From assembly GCF_029714325.1 (NCBI RefSeq), contig NZ_CP121666.1, forward strand, positions 2,976,001-3,040,000: a stretch of DNA of 64,000 bases. The letters run 5' to 3'. The notes under the pieces are model-generated. The model was given only the letters and a program-made list of their open reading frames with translations, searched no databases and was not told the DNA's origin. This document shows positions 49,495 to 58,473 of the stretch, piece by piece (position 1 is the stretch's first letter; each line of letters begins with the position of its first letter). The position numbers and the translations under genes are program-made. Source of the DNA: Bradyrhizobium sp. CB1717 (GTDB lineage Bacteria; Pseudomonadota; Alphaproteobacteria; Rhizobiales; Xanthobacteraceae).

Positions 49495-50568
49495 CTAGAC
49501 GTTCGAGCCGTGGATTGCGTCGATCACGGCATCCGTCACGTCCTTCGTCGTCGCCTTGCCGCCGACGTCGGGCGTCAGCACGCCGGCCGCGCAGACGCGC
49601 TCGACCGCCGCCATCAATCGGCTGGCCGCATCCTTCTCGCCGAGATGCTCGAGCATCTGCGCGCCGGTCCAGAACGTCGCGACCGGATTGGCGATGCCCT
49701 TGCCGGTGATGTCGAAGGCCGAGCCGTGGATCGGCTCGAACATCGAGGGGAAGCGCCGCTGGGGATCGATGTTGCCGGTCGGGGCGACGCCGAGGCTTCC
49801 GGCGAGTGCGCCGGCGAGATCCGAGAGGATGTCGGCGTGGAGGTTGGTCGCAACGATGGTGTCGAGGCTCTTCGGATGCAGCGTCATCCGCACGGTCATG
49901 GCGTCGACCAGCATCTTGTCCCAGGTCACGTCAGGGAATTCGCCGGCGACCTCGGCGGCGATCTCGTCCCACATCACCATGCCGTGGCGCTGCGCGTTCG
50001 ACTTGGTCACGACGGTCAAGAATTTGCGCGGACGCGACTGCGCGAGCTGGAATGCATAGCGCATGATACGGGTGACGCCGACGCGGGTGAAGACCGCAAC
50101 TTCGGTGCCGACCTCTTCCGGCAGGCCCTTGTGGGCGCGGCCGCCCATGCCGGCATATTCGCCTTCCGAATTCTCGCGCACGATCACCCAGTCGAGATCG
50201 CCGACGCCGACATTGCGCAGCGGCGAGGCGACGCCGGGCAGGATTTTTGTCGGCCGCACATTGGCGTATTGGTCAAAGCCCTGGCAGATCGGCAGGCGCA
50301 GGCCCCACAGCGTGATGTGGTCGGGCACATCAGGCGCGCCGACCGCGCCGAAATAGATCGCGTCGAACTTCTTCAATTCGCTGAGGCCGTCGGCCGGCAT
50401 CATCACGCCGTGCTTCTTGTAGTAGTCCGAGCCCCAGTCGAAGGTCTTGACGTTGAAGGCGAGATCGCCGCTGCGTTTTGCGAGAGCCTCCAGCACGCGG
50501 ACACCGGCCGAGATCACCTCGGGGCCGATGCCGTCGGCGGGAATGGCTGCGATCGAATGGGTACGCAT
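49495..50568 (-). CDS. tartrate / D-malate dehydrogenase-like (isopropylmalate dehydrogenase family)
   Basis: NAD-dependent beta-decarboxylating dehydrogenase, 357 residues. The family core is visible: VRENSEGEYAGMGG near 130, KSNAQRHGMVMWDE, DAMTVRMTLHP, LHADILSDLAGALAGSLG and FEPIHGSAFDITGKGIANP (NAD loop). The overall sequence fits the TtuC/DmlA branch (tartrate dehydrogenase or D-malate dehydrogenase) better than LeuB, and no leu genes are near. It is 21 bases downstream of a transporter gene in the same direction, supporting catabolism of an imported dicarboxylate. Confidence 0.85.
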   Translation of the reverse strand: MRTHSIAAIPADGIGPEVISAGVRVLEALAKRSGDLAFNVKTFDWGSDYYKKHGVMMPADGLSELKKFDAIYFGAVGAPDVPDHITLWGLRLPICQGFDQYANVRPTKILPGVASPLRNVGVGDLDWVIVRENSEGEYAGMGGRAHKGLPEEVGTEVAVFTRVGVTRIMRYAFQLAQSRPRKFLTVVTKSNAQRHGMVMWDEIAAEVAGEFPDVTWDKMLVDAMTVRMTLHPKSLDTIVATNLHADILSDLAGALAGSLGVAPTGNIDPQRRFPSMFEPIHGSAFDITGKGIANPVATFWTGAQMLEHLGEKDAASRLMAAVERVCAAGVLTPDVGGKATTKDVTDAVIDAIHGSNV

Positions 50569-50589
50569 GGAAGTGCTCCGTTTGAGATG

Positions 50590-51888
50590 TCAGTGGGATT
50601 GCGGGACAGGTTCGACGGGCGCGGTTTTCGCGCGCGACAATAGCAGGGTCAGGGCGGCGGAGAGAACGAGCAGGCCGCTGACGAAATAGAGACCGCCGAC
50701 AAAGCTGCCGGTCTGGTCCTTGATCCAGCCGATCATGGCGGGACCGACGAAGCCGCCGAGATTGCCGATCGAGTTGATGGTGGCGATTCCCGCCGCGGCT
50801 GCCGGGCCGGACAGGAACAGCGTCGGCATGCTCCACAGCGGCGGCTTGGCCGACGAGATGCCGATATTGACCAGCGTCAGCGCGACCAGCACGGCGACGA
50901 CGCCGGCCGCAAGCCCGGCATAGGCAAGGCCCGCGGCGGCGATCAGGCAGGCCCACACGACGTGCCAGGTGCGCTCGCCGGTACGGTCCGAATGCCGCGC
51001 CCACAGGATCATGGCGACGACGGCGGCGGTTGCCGGCAGCGCGTTGAGGAAGCCGACCTGGAGCGAGGACAGGCCGAACTGCTTGATGATCTGCGGCGCC
51101 CAGACGCCGAGCGTGTAGAGGCCGGCCGAAGTGCCGAAATAGATCAGCGACAGCGCCAGCACGCGCGGATCGGCGAGGCCCCGCCAGATGTTGTGGCTCG
51201 CGGTCGCGGCCTTGCTGGTGGTCTCCACGTTCATGGTCTCGACCAGCCAGCGCCGCTCGTCATCAGTGAGCCACTTCGCCTTCTCCGGGCGGTCGGTGAG
51301 GAAGCCGAGCACGACGAAGCCGAGCAGCACGGCCGGCAGCGCCTCCAGCACGAACAGCCATTGCCAGCCCTTGAAGCCGAGCAGTCCGTCCATCTCCAGC
51401 AGCGCGCCCGAGATCGGCGAGCCCAGTACCGTCGAGAGCGGCGCCGCCGCCATGAACAGCGCGGTGACTGCCGCGCGTTGGCGCGCCGGAAACCAGTAGG
51501 AGAGATAGAGGATGATGCCGGGAAAGAAGCCGGCCTCCGCAACGCCAAGCAGAAAGCGCAGGATGTAGAAGCTGGTCGGCCCTTGCACGAAGGCCATCGC
51601 GGCCGAGACCAGACCCCAGGTGATCATCACCCGCGCGATCCAGATCCGCGCGCCGATCTTGTGCAGGATGATATTGGAGGGCACCTCGAACAGGAAATAG
51701 CCCCAGAAGAAGATGCCGGCGCCAAAGCCATAGACCGCGGGTGACAGACCGATGTCCTTGTTCATCGTCAGCGAGGCGAAGCCGATATTGACGCGATCGA
51801 TGAAGGCCACGAAGTACAGCAGCATGATGAAGGGAACGATGCGCCAGGTGATCTTGCGCAGCACGCGCGTCTGAATCTCGCTCGCCAC
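50590..51888 (-). CDS. MFS transporter, anion:cation symporter type
   Basis: Twelve-helix major facilitator, 432 residues, with the ACS-family opening RKITWRIVPFIMLLYFVAFIDRVNIGFASL. Relatives include TtuB (tartrate) and other organic-anion importers. Together with the downstream dehydrogenase it probably imports tartrate or a similar hydroxyacid. It diverges from the LysR gene, with a palindromic box in the 155-base gap. Confidence 0.88.
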   Translation of the reverse strand: MASEIQTRVLRKITWRIVPFIMLLYFVAFIDRVNIGFASLTMNKDIGLSPAVYGFGAGIFFWGYFLFEVPSNIILHKIGARIWIARVMITWGLVSAAMAFVQGPTSFYILRFLLGVAEAGFFPGIILYLSYWFPARQRAAVTALFMAAAPLSTVLGSPISGALLEMDGLLGFKGWQWLFVLEALPAVLLGFVVLGFLTDRPEKAKWLTDDERRWLVETMNVETTSKAATASHNIWRGLADPRVLALSLIYFGTSAGLYTLGVWAPQIIKQFGLSSLQVGFLNALPATAAVVAMILWARHSDRTGERTWHVVWACLIAAAGLAYAGLAAGVVAVLVALTLVNIGISSAKPPLWSMPTLFLSGPAAAAGIATINSIGNLGGFVGPAMIGWIKDQTGSFVGGLYFVSGLLVLSAALTLLLSRAKTAPVEPVPQSH

Positions 51889-51991
51889 CCTGGCCTCCTC
51901 GGTTCCGGCTTGTTGTTGTGAAGCGGACCCGGAGGTCTACGCCGGCCATGAGCCTAGGCGGGGGGAGGAGGCATACTCAATTGGCGTTGGT

Positions 51992-52012
51992 TTATACAAA
52001 AAAATGATATAA
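51992..52012. promoter_or_regulatory. candidate LysR-type box, TTATA-N11-TATAA
   Basis: TTATA (51992-51996) and TATAA (52008-52012) are exact reverse complements 11 bases apart, matching the T-N11-A core of LysR-type sites. It is located 32-52 bases upstream of the LysR start and in the gap to the divergent transporter gene. Confidence 0.65.
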
Positions 52013-52043
52013 TCCTGAACGAGGAGAGACGAGAAGGATCCGA

Positions 52044-52961
52044 ATGGAATTGCATCAGCTTCGATGCTTCGTGGCGGCGGCCGAGCAGCTGCATTTCGGC
52101 CATGCGGCGCAGCGGCTCCAGATGCTGCCCTCCGCGCTCGGGCGGCAGATCAGGCTGCTTGAAGAAGATCTGGGCACGCGGCTGTTCGCGCGGACGACGC
52201 GTGCGGTGTCGCTCACCGAGGATGGCACGACGCTGCTGCGCGATGCCCGCGCCATCCTCGCCAAGGTCGAGGCGGTCGAAAACAACTTACGCAACCGCTC
52301 GCGTGCGGGGACCGCACGGCGGCTGCGGGTCGGCGCCATCGACAGCGCGGCGGCGGGATTGCTGCCGCCGCTGCTGCGCGACTTTCGCGACAAGCATCCT
52401 GACATCGCGGTGCAGCTGCTCGAGGACAAGACGGTGCGGCTGCTGCCGAAGATTCTGACCGGCGCGCTCGACCTCGCCTTCGTCCGCCCGCCCGACAGTG
52501 CGGACAAGCGACTCGAATTCCGCGACCTGCTCCAGGAGACCGCCATCGTGGCGTTCCCGCAGCGGCATGCGCTGGCCGAGCGCAAATCGATCACGCTGGC
52601 GCAGATCGCCGACGAGGCGATGCTGGTGCCGGACCGCCGCTCGCGGCCGCACAGCCACGACCTCACCATCAAGCTGTTCGAGCAGGCCGGCCTCACGCCG
52701 CGCATCGTGCAGGTCGCCGACGAGAAGCAGACCATCATCAATCTGGTCGCAACGAAGCTCGGAGTCGCGATCGTGCCGCGCTGGACCACGCGGATGGCGG
52801 TCTCTGGCGTGCGGTTCGTGCCGCTGCGGCCAAAGCAGATCGGCCCCGTCGGCCGCCTGCCGCTCGCCGCGGCCTGGTTGCGCGGCTCGCGCGATCCGGC
52901 CCGCGACGCCATGCTGGCCGTTCTGGAGGCCCGCCTGCGCAGCTATGCGCGGGACGCGTGA
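52044..52961 (+). CDS. LysR family transcriptional regulator
   Basis: A 305-residue LysR-type regulator: N-terminal winged helix-turn-helix (LRCFVAAAEQLHFGHAAQRLQMLPSALGRQIRLLEEDLGTRLFARTTR) and a C-terminal co-inducer domain from about 90. It diverges from the transporter/dehydrogenase genes and is followed by the aspartate-dehydrogenase-like gene 36 bases later, so it may control both. An upstream GAGGAGA stretch may assist translation. Confidence 0.93.
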   Translation: MELHQLRCFVAAAEQLHFGHAAQRLQMLPSALGRQIRLLEEDLGTRLFARTTRAVSLTEDGTTLLRDARAILAKVEAVENNLRNRSRAGTARRLRVGAIDSAAAGLLPPLLRDFRDKHPDIAVQLLEDKTVRLLPKILTGALDLAFVRPPDSADKRLEFRDLLQETAIVAFPQRHALAERKSITLAQIADEAMLVPDRRSRPHSHDLTIKLFEQAGLTPRIVQVADEKQTIINLVATKLGVAIVPRWTTRMAVSGVRFVPLRPKQIGPVGRLPLAAAWLRGSRDPARDAMLAVLEARLRSYARDA

Positions 52962-52997
52962 GAGGCTATGACAACGGCCTGGACAGAAGGTGATGCG

Positions 52998-53822
52998 ATG
53001 ACGGATCAGAAGGCCTCGAGCGAATTGCGGGTGGCCATTGCAGGCCTGGGCTCGATCGGCACCAAGATCGCGACCGCGCTCGATCAGGGCATCGAGGGCC
53101 TCTCGCTGTCGGCCGTGGCGGTGCGCGATCCTGCCAGGCATCAGGCGTTCCTCGCCAGCCTGCGCCGCCCGCCGAAAATCCTGCCGCTCGACCGGCTCGG
53201 TGACGCCGCCGACATCGTGGTCGAATGCGCGCCGAGCAGCCAGCTGCGTGCGATCGTCGAGCCCGCGGTGAAGCGTGGCAGGGCCGCGGTCGTGGTCAGC
53301 GTCGGCGGGCTGCTCGACAATTTCGATCTCGTCGATCTCGCCCGCGCCAATTGCGGCCGCATCATCGTGCCGACCGGCGCGCTGATCGGGCTCGATGCCG
53401 TCAACGCTGCCGCGATCGGCACCATCCATTCGGTGAAGATGGTGACGCGCAAGCCGATCGACGGACTGAAGGGCGCCCCCTTCATCGTGCAGAACAACAT
53501 CGACATCGACAATCTGCGCGAGCCGCTCAAACTGTTCGAGGGCAGCGCGCGCGAGGCGGCGAAGGGCTTTCCGGCGAACGTCAACGTCGCCGTAGCGCTG
53601 TCGCTGGCGGGCATCGGGCCCGATCGCACGCAGATGCAGGTTTGGGCCGACCCCACTGTGACGCGCAATGTTCATCGCGTCGAGGTCGAGGCGGATTCGG
53701 CGCGCTTCTCGATGTCGATCGAGAACATCCCGTCCGAGAATCCCAAGACCGGCCTGATCACCGCACTGTCCGTGATTGCGCTGCTGCGCAAGCAGCGCGC
53801 CACGCTGTGTGTGGGGACGTAG
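52998..53822 (+). CDS. aspartate dehydrogenase-like protein
   Basis: NAD(P)-dependent dehydrogenase of the L-aspartate dehydrogenase (NadX) family, 274 residues. The N-terminal Rossmann loop is VAIAGLGSIGTKIATAL; the central segment CGRIIVPTGALIGLDAVNAA and the FPANVNVAVALSLAGIGPDRT block are family hallmarks. The start at 52998 has a better ribosome site (AGAAGG) than 52968. No nadA/nadC neighbours are present, so a catabolic role beside the LysR gene is equally possible. Confidence 0.85.
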   Translation: MTDQKASSELRVAIAGLGSIGTKIATALDQGIEGLSLSAVAVRDPARHQAFLASLRRPPKILPLDRLGDAADIVVECAPSSQLRAIVEPAVKRGRAAVVVSVGGLLDNFDLVDLARANCGRIIVPTGALIGLDAVNAAAIGTIHSVKMVTRKPIDGLKGAPFIVQNNIDIDNLREPLKLFEGSAREAAKGFPANVNVAVALSLAGIGPDRTQMQVWADPTVTRNVHRVEVEADSARFSMSIENIPSENPKTGLITALSVIALLRKQRATLCVGT

Positions 53823-53865
53823 TGGGGTGAGACTCAACCAGCCCGGACGTGGCGCGCTCTATCAC

Positions 53866-54011
53866 CGTCGTCCTGAGGTGCTTGCGTCGCGGCGCGGATG
53901 CGCCGCAGAGCAAGCCTCGAAGGACGACGGCCCGGTTGCATCGTGGCCGTTCATCCTTCGAGGCTCTCCACGTGGCGCGTTGCGCCACGTGTCTCGCACC
54001 TCAGGATGACG
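53866..54011. repeat. long modular palindrome, GTCCTGAGGTGC family
   Basis: Ends CGTCGTCCTGAGGTGC and GCACCTCAGGATGACG pair with one mismatch; inner arms GCCTCGAAGGA/TCCTTCGAGGC also pair, so it folds as a double stem of ~146 bases. A related copy is at 55871-56020. Confidence 0.88.
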
Positions 54012-54041
54012 GAACGTATCGCGATCGCCGGTGGCGCCTGC

Positions 54042-55346
54042 TTACGCCCCCGTCACGCGCCAGATCACGTTGCCGACGTCGTCGGCCATCAGGAGCGACT
54101 TCTTGTCGGGGCCGATCACGACGCCGACCGGGCGGCCGTAGGATTCCTTCTCGTCCGGGGACAGGAAGCCCGACAGGATGTCGCGACCGGGGCCGGAGGG
54201 CTTGCCGTTCTCGAACGGGATGAACACCAGCTTGTAGCCGGACAGCTTGCTACGATTCCACGAGCCGTGCTGGCCGATCACCATGCCGTCGGGGAAGCCG
54301 GGCAGGGTGCCGGCGGGCATCCAGCACAGGCCGAGCGAGGCGGTGTGGCCGCCCAGCGCATAGTCCGGTTGAAGCGCCTTGGCGACCATCGCCGGATCCT
54401 GCGGCACGCGGTCGTCCACCGTCTTGCCCCAGTAGCAATAGGGCCAGCCGTAGAAGCCGCCGTCGCGCACCGAGGTGAGATAGTCGGGCGGCGTCTCGTC
54501 ACCGAGCCCGTCGCGCTCGTTGACGACGGTCCAGAGCACGCCCGTCGTCGGCTCCCAGGCAAGGCCGACCGGGTTGCGCAAACCCGCGCCAAAAATGCGA
54601 TGCGTGCCGGCGACGAGATCGAGCTCGTAGACCGCGGCGCGGCCTTGCTCGACCTCCATGCCCATCTCGGCGATGTTGCTGAGCGAGCCGACGCCGGCAT
54701 AGAGCTTCTTGCCGTCGGGGCTTGCGAGCAGGCTGCGCGTCCAGTGCCCGGCCGGCTTGAAGGTGGTGAGCCGCTTGCCCGACGCAGTGATGCGGTCGGC
54801 ATTGGCGATGTAAGGGAAGGCCATCACCCCGTCGGTGTTGCCGACGTAGAAAGTGTCGCCGACCAGCGCCATGCCGAACGGCTGGTTGAGGTTCTCCATG
54901 AAGGCGCCGCGTACTTCGGCGACGCCGTCACCGTCCTTGTCGCGCAAGAGCGTGATGCGGTTGGCGGACACGCCGAGCGCGGCGGCGCGTCGCATCGTCG
55001 CCTGCATCGCGTAGTGAAACACGCTGCGCGGAGCACCTGCGATCTGGGTTGCCTCCGCAATCAGGACGTCGCCATTCGGCAGTACCTCGATCCAGCGCGG
55101 ATGGTCGAGGCCGGTCGCGAACGCATTGACCTTGAGCCCGGGCGCGACGGTCGGCTTCTGGCCCTCGTTCCAGCCGCGCGCGGTCGGCATTTTCAGCGTC
55201 GGGATCGCGCCCTGCGGCTTCGCCTCGGGAATGGCTGGCGTCTGGCCCCAGGCCGGCGCCGGCGTGTTGCCCGAGAGCTTGCGCCATTGCAGCGCGATGC
55301 CGCCGAGGAGGGCAACGAACTGCGCGAAGATGCTGGAAAAGGTCAT
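54042..55346 (-). CDS. sorbosone dehydrogenase family (PQQ-dependent-sugar-dehydrogenase-like) protein
   Basis: A 434-residue protein with a beta-propeller of the soluble glucose/sorbosone dehydrogenase type: GLDHPRWIEVLPNGDVLIAEA, RITLLRDKDGDGVAEVRG, NLNQPFGMALVGDTFYVGNTDG, RNPVGLAWEPTTGVLWTVVNERDG and GQHGSWNRSKLSGYKLV. The hydrophobic N-terminus (IFAQFVALLGGIALQW) may anchor it to the inner membrane or act as a signal. Many homologues are annotated as PQQ enzymes, but substrate and cofactor are unproven. It is flanked by long palindromic repeats on both sides. Confidence 0.85.
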   Translation of the reverse strand: MTFSSIFAQFVALLGGIALQWRKLSGNTPAPAWGQTPAIPEAKPQGAIPTLKMPTARGWNEGQKPTVAPGLKVNAFATGLDHPRWIEVLPNGDVLIAEATQIAGAPRSVFHYAMQATMRRAAALGVSANRITLLRDKDGDGVAEVRGAFMENLNQPFGMALVGDTFYVGNTDGVMAFPYIANADRITASGKRLTTFKPAGHWTRSLLASPDGKKLYAGVGSLSNIAEMGMEVEQGRAAVYELDLVAGTHRIFGAGLRNPVGLAWEPTTGVLWTVVNERDGLGDETPPDYLTSVRDGGFYGWPYCYWGKTVDDRVPQDPAMVAKALQPDYALGGHTASLGLCWMPAGTLPGFPDGMVIGQHGSWNRSKLSGYKLVFIPFENGKPSGPGRDILSGFLSPDEKESYGRPVGVVIGPDKKSLLMADDVGNVIWRVTGA

Positions 55347-55570
55347 GAGAAGCCCCTGTCGAACTCTGAGGCACCGTCCACGGCGGATCGCCCAAAACCC
55401 CGCGCGGGTTCAGGCCTGATCGTCGACCTCTCCAGATCCACGATAGAATGTCGTCGTGCCTCGTTGCGCGCGCATCCAACTGGCTGGCGGTAAAAAGGTC
55501 AACAGTCGCGGAACTGGACGGACGTCTATTCCCGCGGAATGGCAGATGACCAAATTTGCATGGACGGAGA

Positions 55571-55780
55571 TCAGCGGCCGATCTGCCGCTCCAGCCGCCG
55601 TGCCGCGCGAAAATCGTCGAGATGATGGACGTTCGGAGTCAGCGCAGCTTCTTTGGATAGCAGGTGATAGACCCGCGCCACGGTGCGCTGCTTCTGCTTC
55701 GGCCGCCCCGGCGGCATCGCCCGCGCCTTGCGGGCGGCGGCGATCGCGTGTGCACGAAAATAATCGTAGGCATCAGACAT
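55571..55780 (-). CDS. small basic hypothetical protein
   Basis: A 69-residue basic protein (MSDAYDYFRAHAIAAARKAR...) with no signal or membrane segment. The start at 55780 was chosen because the longer frame to 55993 runs through the palindromic repeat at 55871-56020. No family recognised; the ATG context is ordinary. Confidence 0.6.
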   Translation of the reverse strand: MSDAYDYFRAHAIAAARKARAMPPGRPKQKQRTVARVYHLLSKEAALTPNVHHLDDFRAARRLERQIGR

Positions 55781-55870
55781 GGCTCGATGCTCTGCGGGTG
55801 GTGCAGATGTCGAGGGATAACGGGTGTGGGGAGAGGCGGTTCCTGATGACGCCAGCGTTCCGACTCTACC

Positions 55871-56020
55871 CCCGTCATCCTGAGGTGCGAGCCATGGGGC
55901 GCAACGCGCCACATGGGGAGCCTCGAAGGATAGACGGCCCGGCTGGATCTGGGCCGTGCATCCTTCGAGGCTCGGCTTGCGATGCATTCGCATCGCAACC
56001 TCGCACCTCAGGATGACGGG
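55871..56020. repeat. long modular palindrome, GTCATCCTGAGGTGC family
   Basis: Ends CCCGTCATCCTGAGGTGCGA and its reverse complement pair almost perfectly; an inner hairpin (GAGCCTCGAAGGAT/ATCCTTCGAGGCTC) and a third (TGCGATGCATTCGCA) sit within. It is a sister copy of 53866-54011, 1.9 kb away. Confidence 0.9.
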
Positions 56021-56066
56021 ACTAGCAGTAGCGTCGTTGGGAGAAAGCGGTAGGGGGAGTCCGCCG

Positions 56067-56693
56067 TCACCGCGGCGAGGTGAACGGAATGATCATCGGC
56101 ACGCGGCGGCAATAGGCGCCGTAGGCGTCCTCGCCGAGCTCCTTCGACAGGAACACCTCTTCCATCCGGCCCTTCTGCCACATGCCGAGCGAGATCAGGA
56201 TCGCGCCGAGGATCGCCGTGACGGTGCCGACGGCGATGCCGGTCGCGAGCATGCCGGCGATCAGGCCGGTGTAGATCGGATGGCGCACGATACCGTAGGG
56301 GCCGGTGTCGATGACGCGATGGTCTTCCTTGTGGGTGATGGTGTTGGACCAGAATTTTCCGAGATGCAGCCGTCCCCACCAGGTGAAGGAGATGCCGGCG
56401 AGCACGATCAGCGCCGTGATGTAGACAGCCGTGTTGCTGAACACCCAGAGCGGCTTCTCGCCGAGCACTTCGGCGGTCCACGGCGTGAACAGGATGCCAC
56501 CGACCAGGATCGGGATGCGATAGCGCCCGGACTCCAGCGTCATGACCTGCTTCTGGGTGCGGCCCTGCCAGAACGAGGCGCCGACCCAGCTGGCGAGCCA
56601 GGCGAGCCAGATCAGGGCGAGCAGTTGCGTCGGCCAGGTCGTGGTCCAGCCACCCCAGGCGACAGAGAGAAGCTTGCTGAAATCGAAGGACAT
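56067..56693 (-). CDS. isoprenylcysteine-carboxyl-methyltransferase-like membrane protein
   Basis: A 208-residue membrane protein with about five hydrophobic segments and a C-terminal methyltransferase motif: HRVIDTGPYGIVRHPIYTGLIAG followed by EEVFLSKELGEDAYGAYCRRVPMIIP. This matches the ICMT/phospholipid-methyltransferase superfamily, in which the RHPxY and E-E segments bind SAM. The bacterial substrate is unknown. It is third in a minus-strand operon after an Mpo1-like and an epimerase gene (27-29-base gaps). Confidence 0.87.
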   Translation of the reverse strand: MSFDFSKLLSVAWGGWTTTWPTQLLALIWLAWLASWVGASFWQGRTQKQVMTLESGRYRIPILVGGILFTPWTAEVLGEKPLWVFSNTAVYITALIVLAGISFTWWGRLHLGKFWSNTITHKEDHRVIDTGPYGIVRHPIYTGLIAGMLATGIAVGTVTAILGAILISLGMWQKGRMEEVFLSKELGEDAYGAYCRRVPMIIPFTSPR

Positions 56694-56720
56694 GAAGGTT
56701 CTTTGCGTTAGGCGGCGGCT

Positions 56721-57752
56721 TCAGCCCGCGCGCGAGGACAGCGCGTGATGCTCGATGGCGCCGGAAGGCTGCTGGCCGTTGCGGGCGAGCAGATGGGTGA
56801 TGGTTTCGCGCAGGACCGGCTCGATCGGGCGCGGCGAATAGCCGAGCTCGGTGCGTGCCTTGCCGATCGAGAGGTCGCTCGCGGCAAGCGCGATGCGCAC
56901 GCCCTCGGCGGTGCCATTGGGCGGCCGGCGCGTGAAGTTGTCGGACAAATATTCGAGCATGATGCCGGAGAGCTCGGCGATCTTGCCGGGCACGACGACC
57001 GGGAACTGGCGGCGGCCGCTCATCGCCGACATCATCCGCAGGATGTTGCCCAGCGGCACGCAGTCGCCGCCGAGGATGTAGCGCTGGCCGATGCGGCCGC
57101 GCTCCATGGTCAGCACGAGGCCCATGGCGACGTCGCGGACGTCGACCAGATTAACCAGGAAGTTGAGATGCGGCTGCACCTTCTTCTGCAGGAAGTACCA
57201 GAGCATCGCCGTCGGCGGCGTCAGATTGTGGTCGGCGGCGCCGATCGGCATGGTCGGCGTGCCGATCACCAGCGGAAAGCCCTCGGCCGCGGCCTTGGCG
57301 GCATGATGCTCGGCGAGCGACTTCGACCGTGTATAGGCGCCCGGCATCGCCTCGGCCGGCTGCAGCGCCTCTTCGGCCGGAGCGCCTTTGAGGTCGGTAT
57401 AGGGGAACAGGATCGATTCCGTCGAGCAGTGCAGGAAGCGCGACACGCCGTGCTTCATCGCGGCCGCCAGCACGACCTCGGTGCCGCGGCAGTTCACGTC
57501 GTGGAAGTCCTGCTTGTTCGCGACCCACATGCCGGGCAGGCCGGCAAGGTGATAGACCTGATCGACGCCGGACAGCGCGGTATCGACCGCGGCGCTATCC
57601 AGCACCGAGCCATGAACATAGTCGACGTCAGCGTTCGGCGCGGCCGGCGGACGAACATCGAGAACACGCACCCGCTGCCCACGGGCGCGGAGCGCTTCTA
57701 CGAGATGATGTCCGATGAAACCGCTGCCACCGGTAACCAGTACGAGAGCCAT
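56721..57752 (-). CDS. NAD-dependent epimerase/dehydratase
   Basis: Extended short-chain dehydrogenase, 343 residues: N-terminal VLVTGGSGFIGHHLVEALRARG (NAD loop) and catalytic YTRSKSLAEHH (YxxxK). It resembles HpnA-type and dihydroflavonol-reductase-like enzymes, some of which act on hopanoids or sterol-like lipids. No hopanoid genes are in the window, so HpnA is not claimed. It is the middle gene of a three-gene operon. Confidence 0.85.
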   Translation of the reverse strand: MALVLVTGGSGFIGHHLVEALRARGQRVRVLDVRPPAAPNADVDYVHGSVLDSAAVDTALSGVDQVYHLAGLPGMWVANKQDFHDVNCRGTEVVLAAAMKHGVSRFLHCSTESILFPYTDLKGAPAEEALQPAEAMPGAYTRSKSLAEHHAAKAAAEGFPLVIGTPTMPIGAADHNLTPPTAMLWYFLQKKVQPHLNFLVNLVDVRDVAMGLVLTMERGRIGQRYILGGDCVPLGNILRMMSAMSGRRQFPVVVPGKIAELSGIMLEYLSDNFTRRPPNGTAEGVRIALAASDLSIGKARTELGYSPRPIEPVLRETITHLLARNGQQPSGAIEHHALSSRAG

Positions 57753-57781
57753 GAAGAAGGTTTGCTGTTTCGCTTCTGGAG

Positions 57782-58300
57782 CTATCGGGTTGAAAGAGAA
57801 TTGGTCGGAAGAGGCGCCAGAATCGCGGCAAGGTCGCGACGGAAGCCCAGTGCAATGAATAATTTTGCCATGACAAACATCGGTCCCAGCAAAAGATGCG
57901 AGGGAAACGTGAACAACGAGGCCTCGCGCCCCTCAAAAACCTTGTGGCCGATGGCCTGCGCGGCGAAGCCGAGCGCGACCAGGGCGGCAAAAATCGCCCA
58001 CATCGTCACGGTGCTGACTTGCGCCGCAATGGTCGACGCGATCGAGAACAGCACGATGGAGACGGCCAGAATGCCGGCCCCGAGCGCCAGATCGAGCAGC
58101 AGCCAATAGATCAGGACCGGCAGGGCCAGGATCACCGCCAGGCTGACTTCGGACCCGAACAGCGGGACCTTCACCAGCGTCAGGGGCATCACCGCGCCCG
58201 TGAACAGCAGGAGGATGCCCACCACGTGCATCGCCGCGTTCCGGGGATCGCGATGGTACTCGACATAAACGGCAAGTTGGCGTTGAAAAAAGCCACCCAT
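57782..58300 (-). CDS. Mpo1/DUF962 family membrane protein
   Basis: A 172-residue polytopic protein with the Mpo1-like signatures YHRDPRNAAMHVVGILLL and AQAIGHKVFEGREASLF; the yeast Mpo1 enzyme oxidises 2-hydroxy-palmitic acid in the sphingolipid degradation pathway. The start at 58300 gives MGGFFQRQLAVYVEYHRDP, matching the family better than 58369. It heads the operon with the epimerase and ICMT-like genes. Confidence 0.87.
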   Translation of the reverse strand: MGGFFQRQLAVYVEYHRDPRNAAMHVVGILLLFTGAVMPLTLVKVPLFGSEVSLAVILALPVLIYWLLLDLALGAGILAVSIVLFSIASTIAAQVSTVTMWAIFAALVALGFAAQAIGHKVFEGREASLFTFPSHLLLGPMFVMAKLFIALGFRRDLAAILAPLPTNSLSTR

Positions 58301-58473
58301 CTTGGTCTCATGCAGAACGGGGTCGGGGAAGGACGAACAGAGGCTATAGCACCTGATAGAGCAGTGCACAAACCGGCACTATTGTCGCGCAAGACCATAC
58401 AGTCGCGCTGTGGGACAGATCACAAAACGATCAGGACTTCAAAGGGTTCCGTCGGACGCCTGGGAGCGTCTGC

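Noticed and set aside
55456..56016. A 186-codon plus-strand frame near the small basic protein
   Set aside because: Much of it is the repeat at 55871-56020 and antisense of the small gene; no family or ribosome site support.
53866..56020. CRISPR array
   Set aside because: The repeats are palindromes of unequal size without regular spacers or cas genes.
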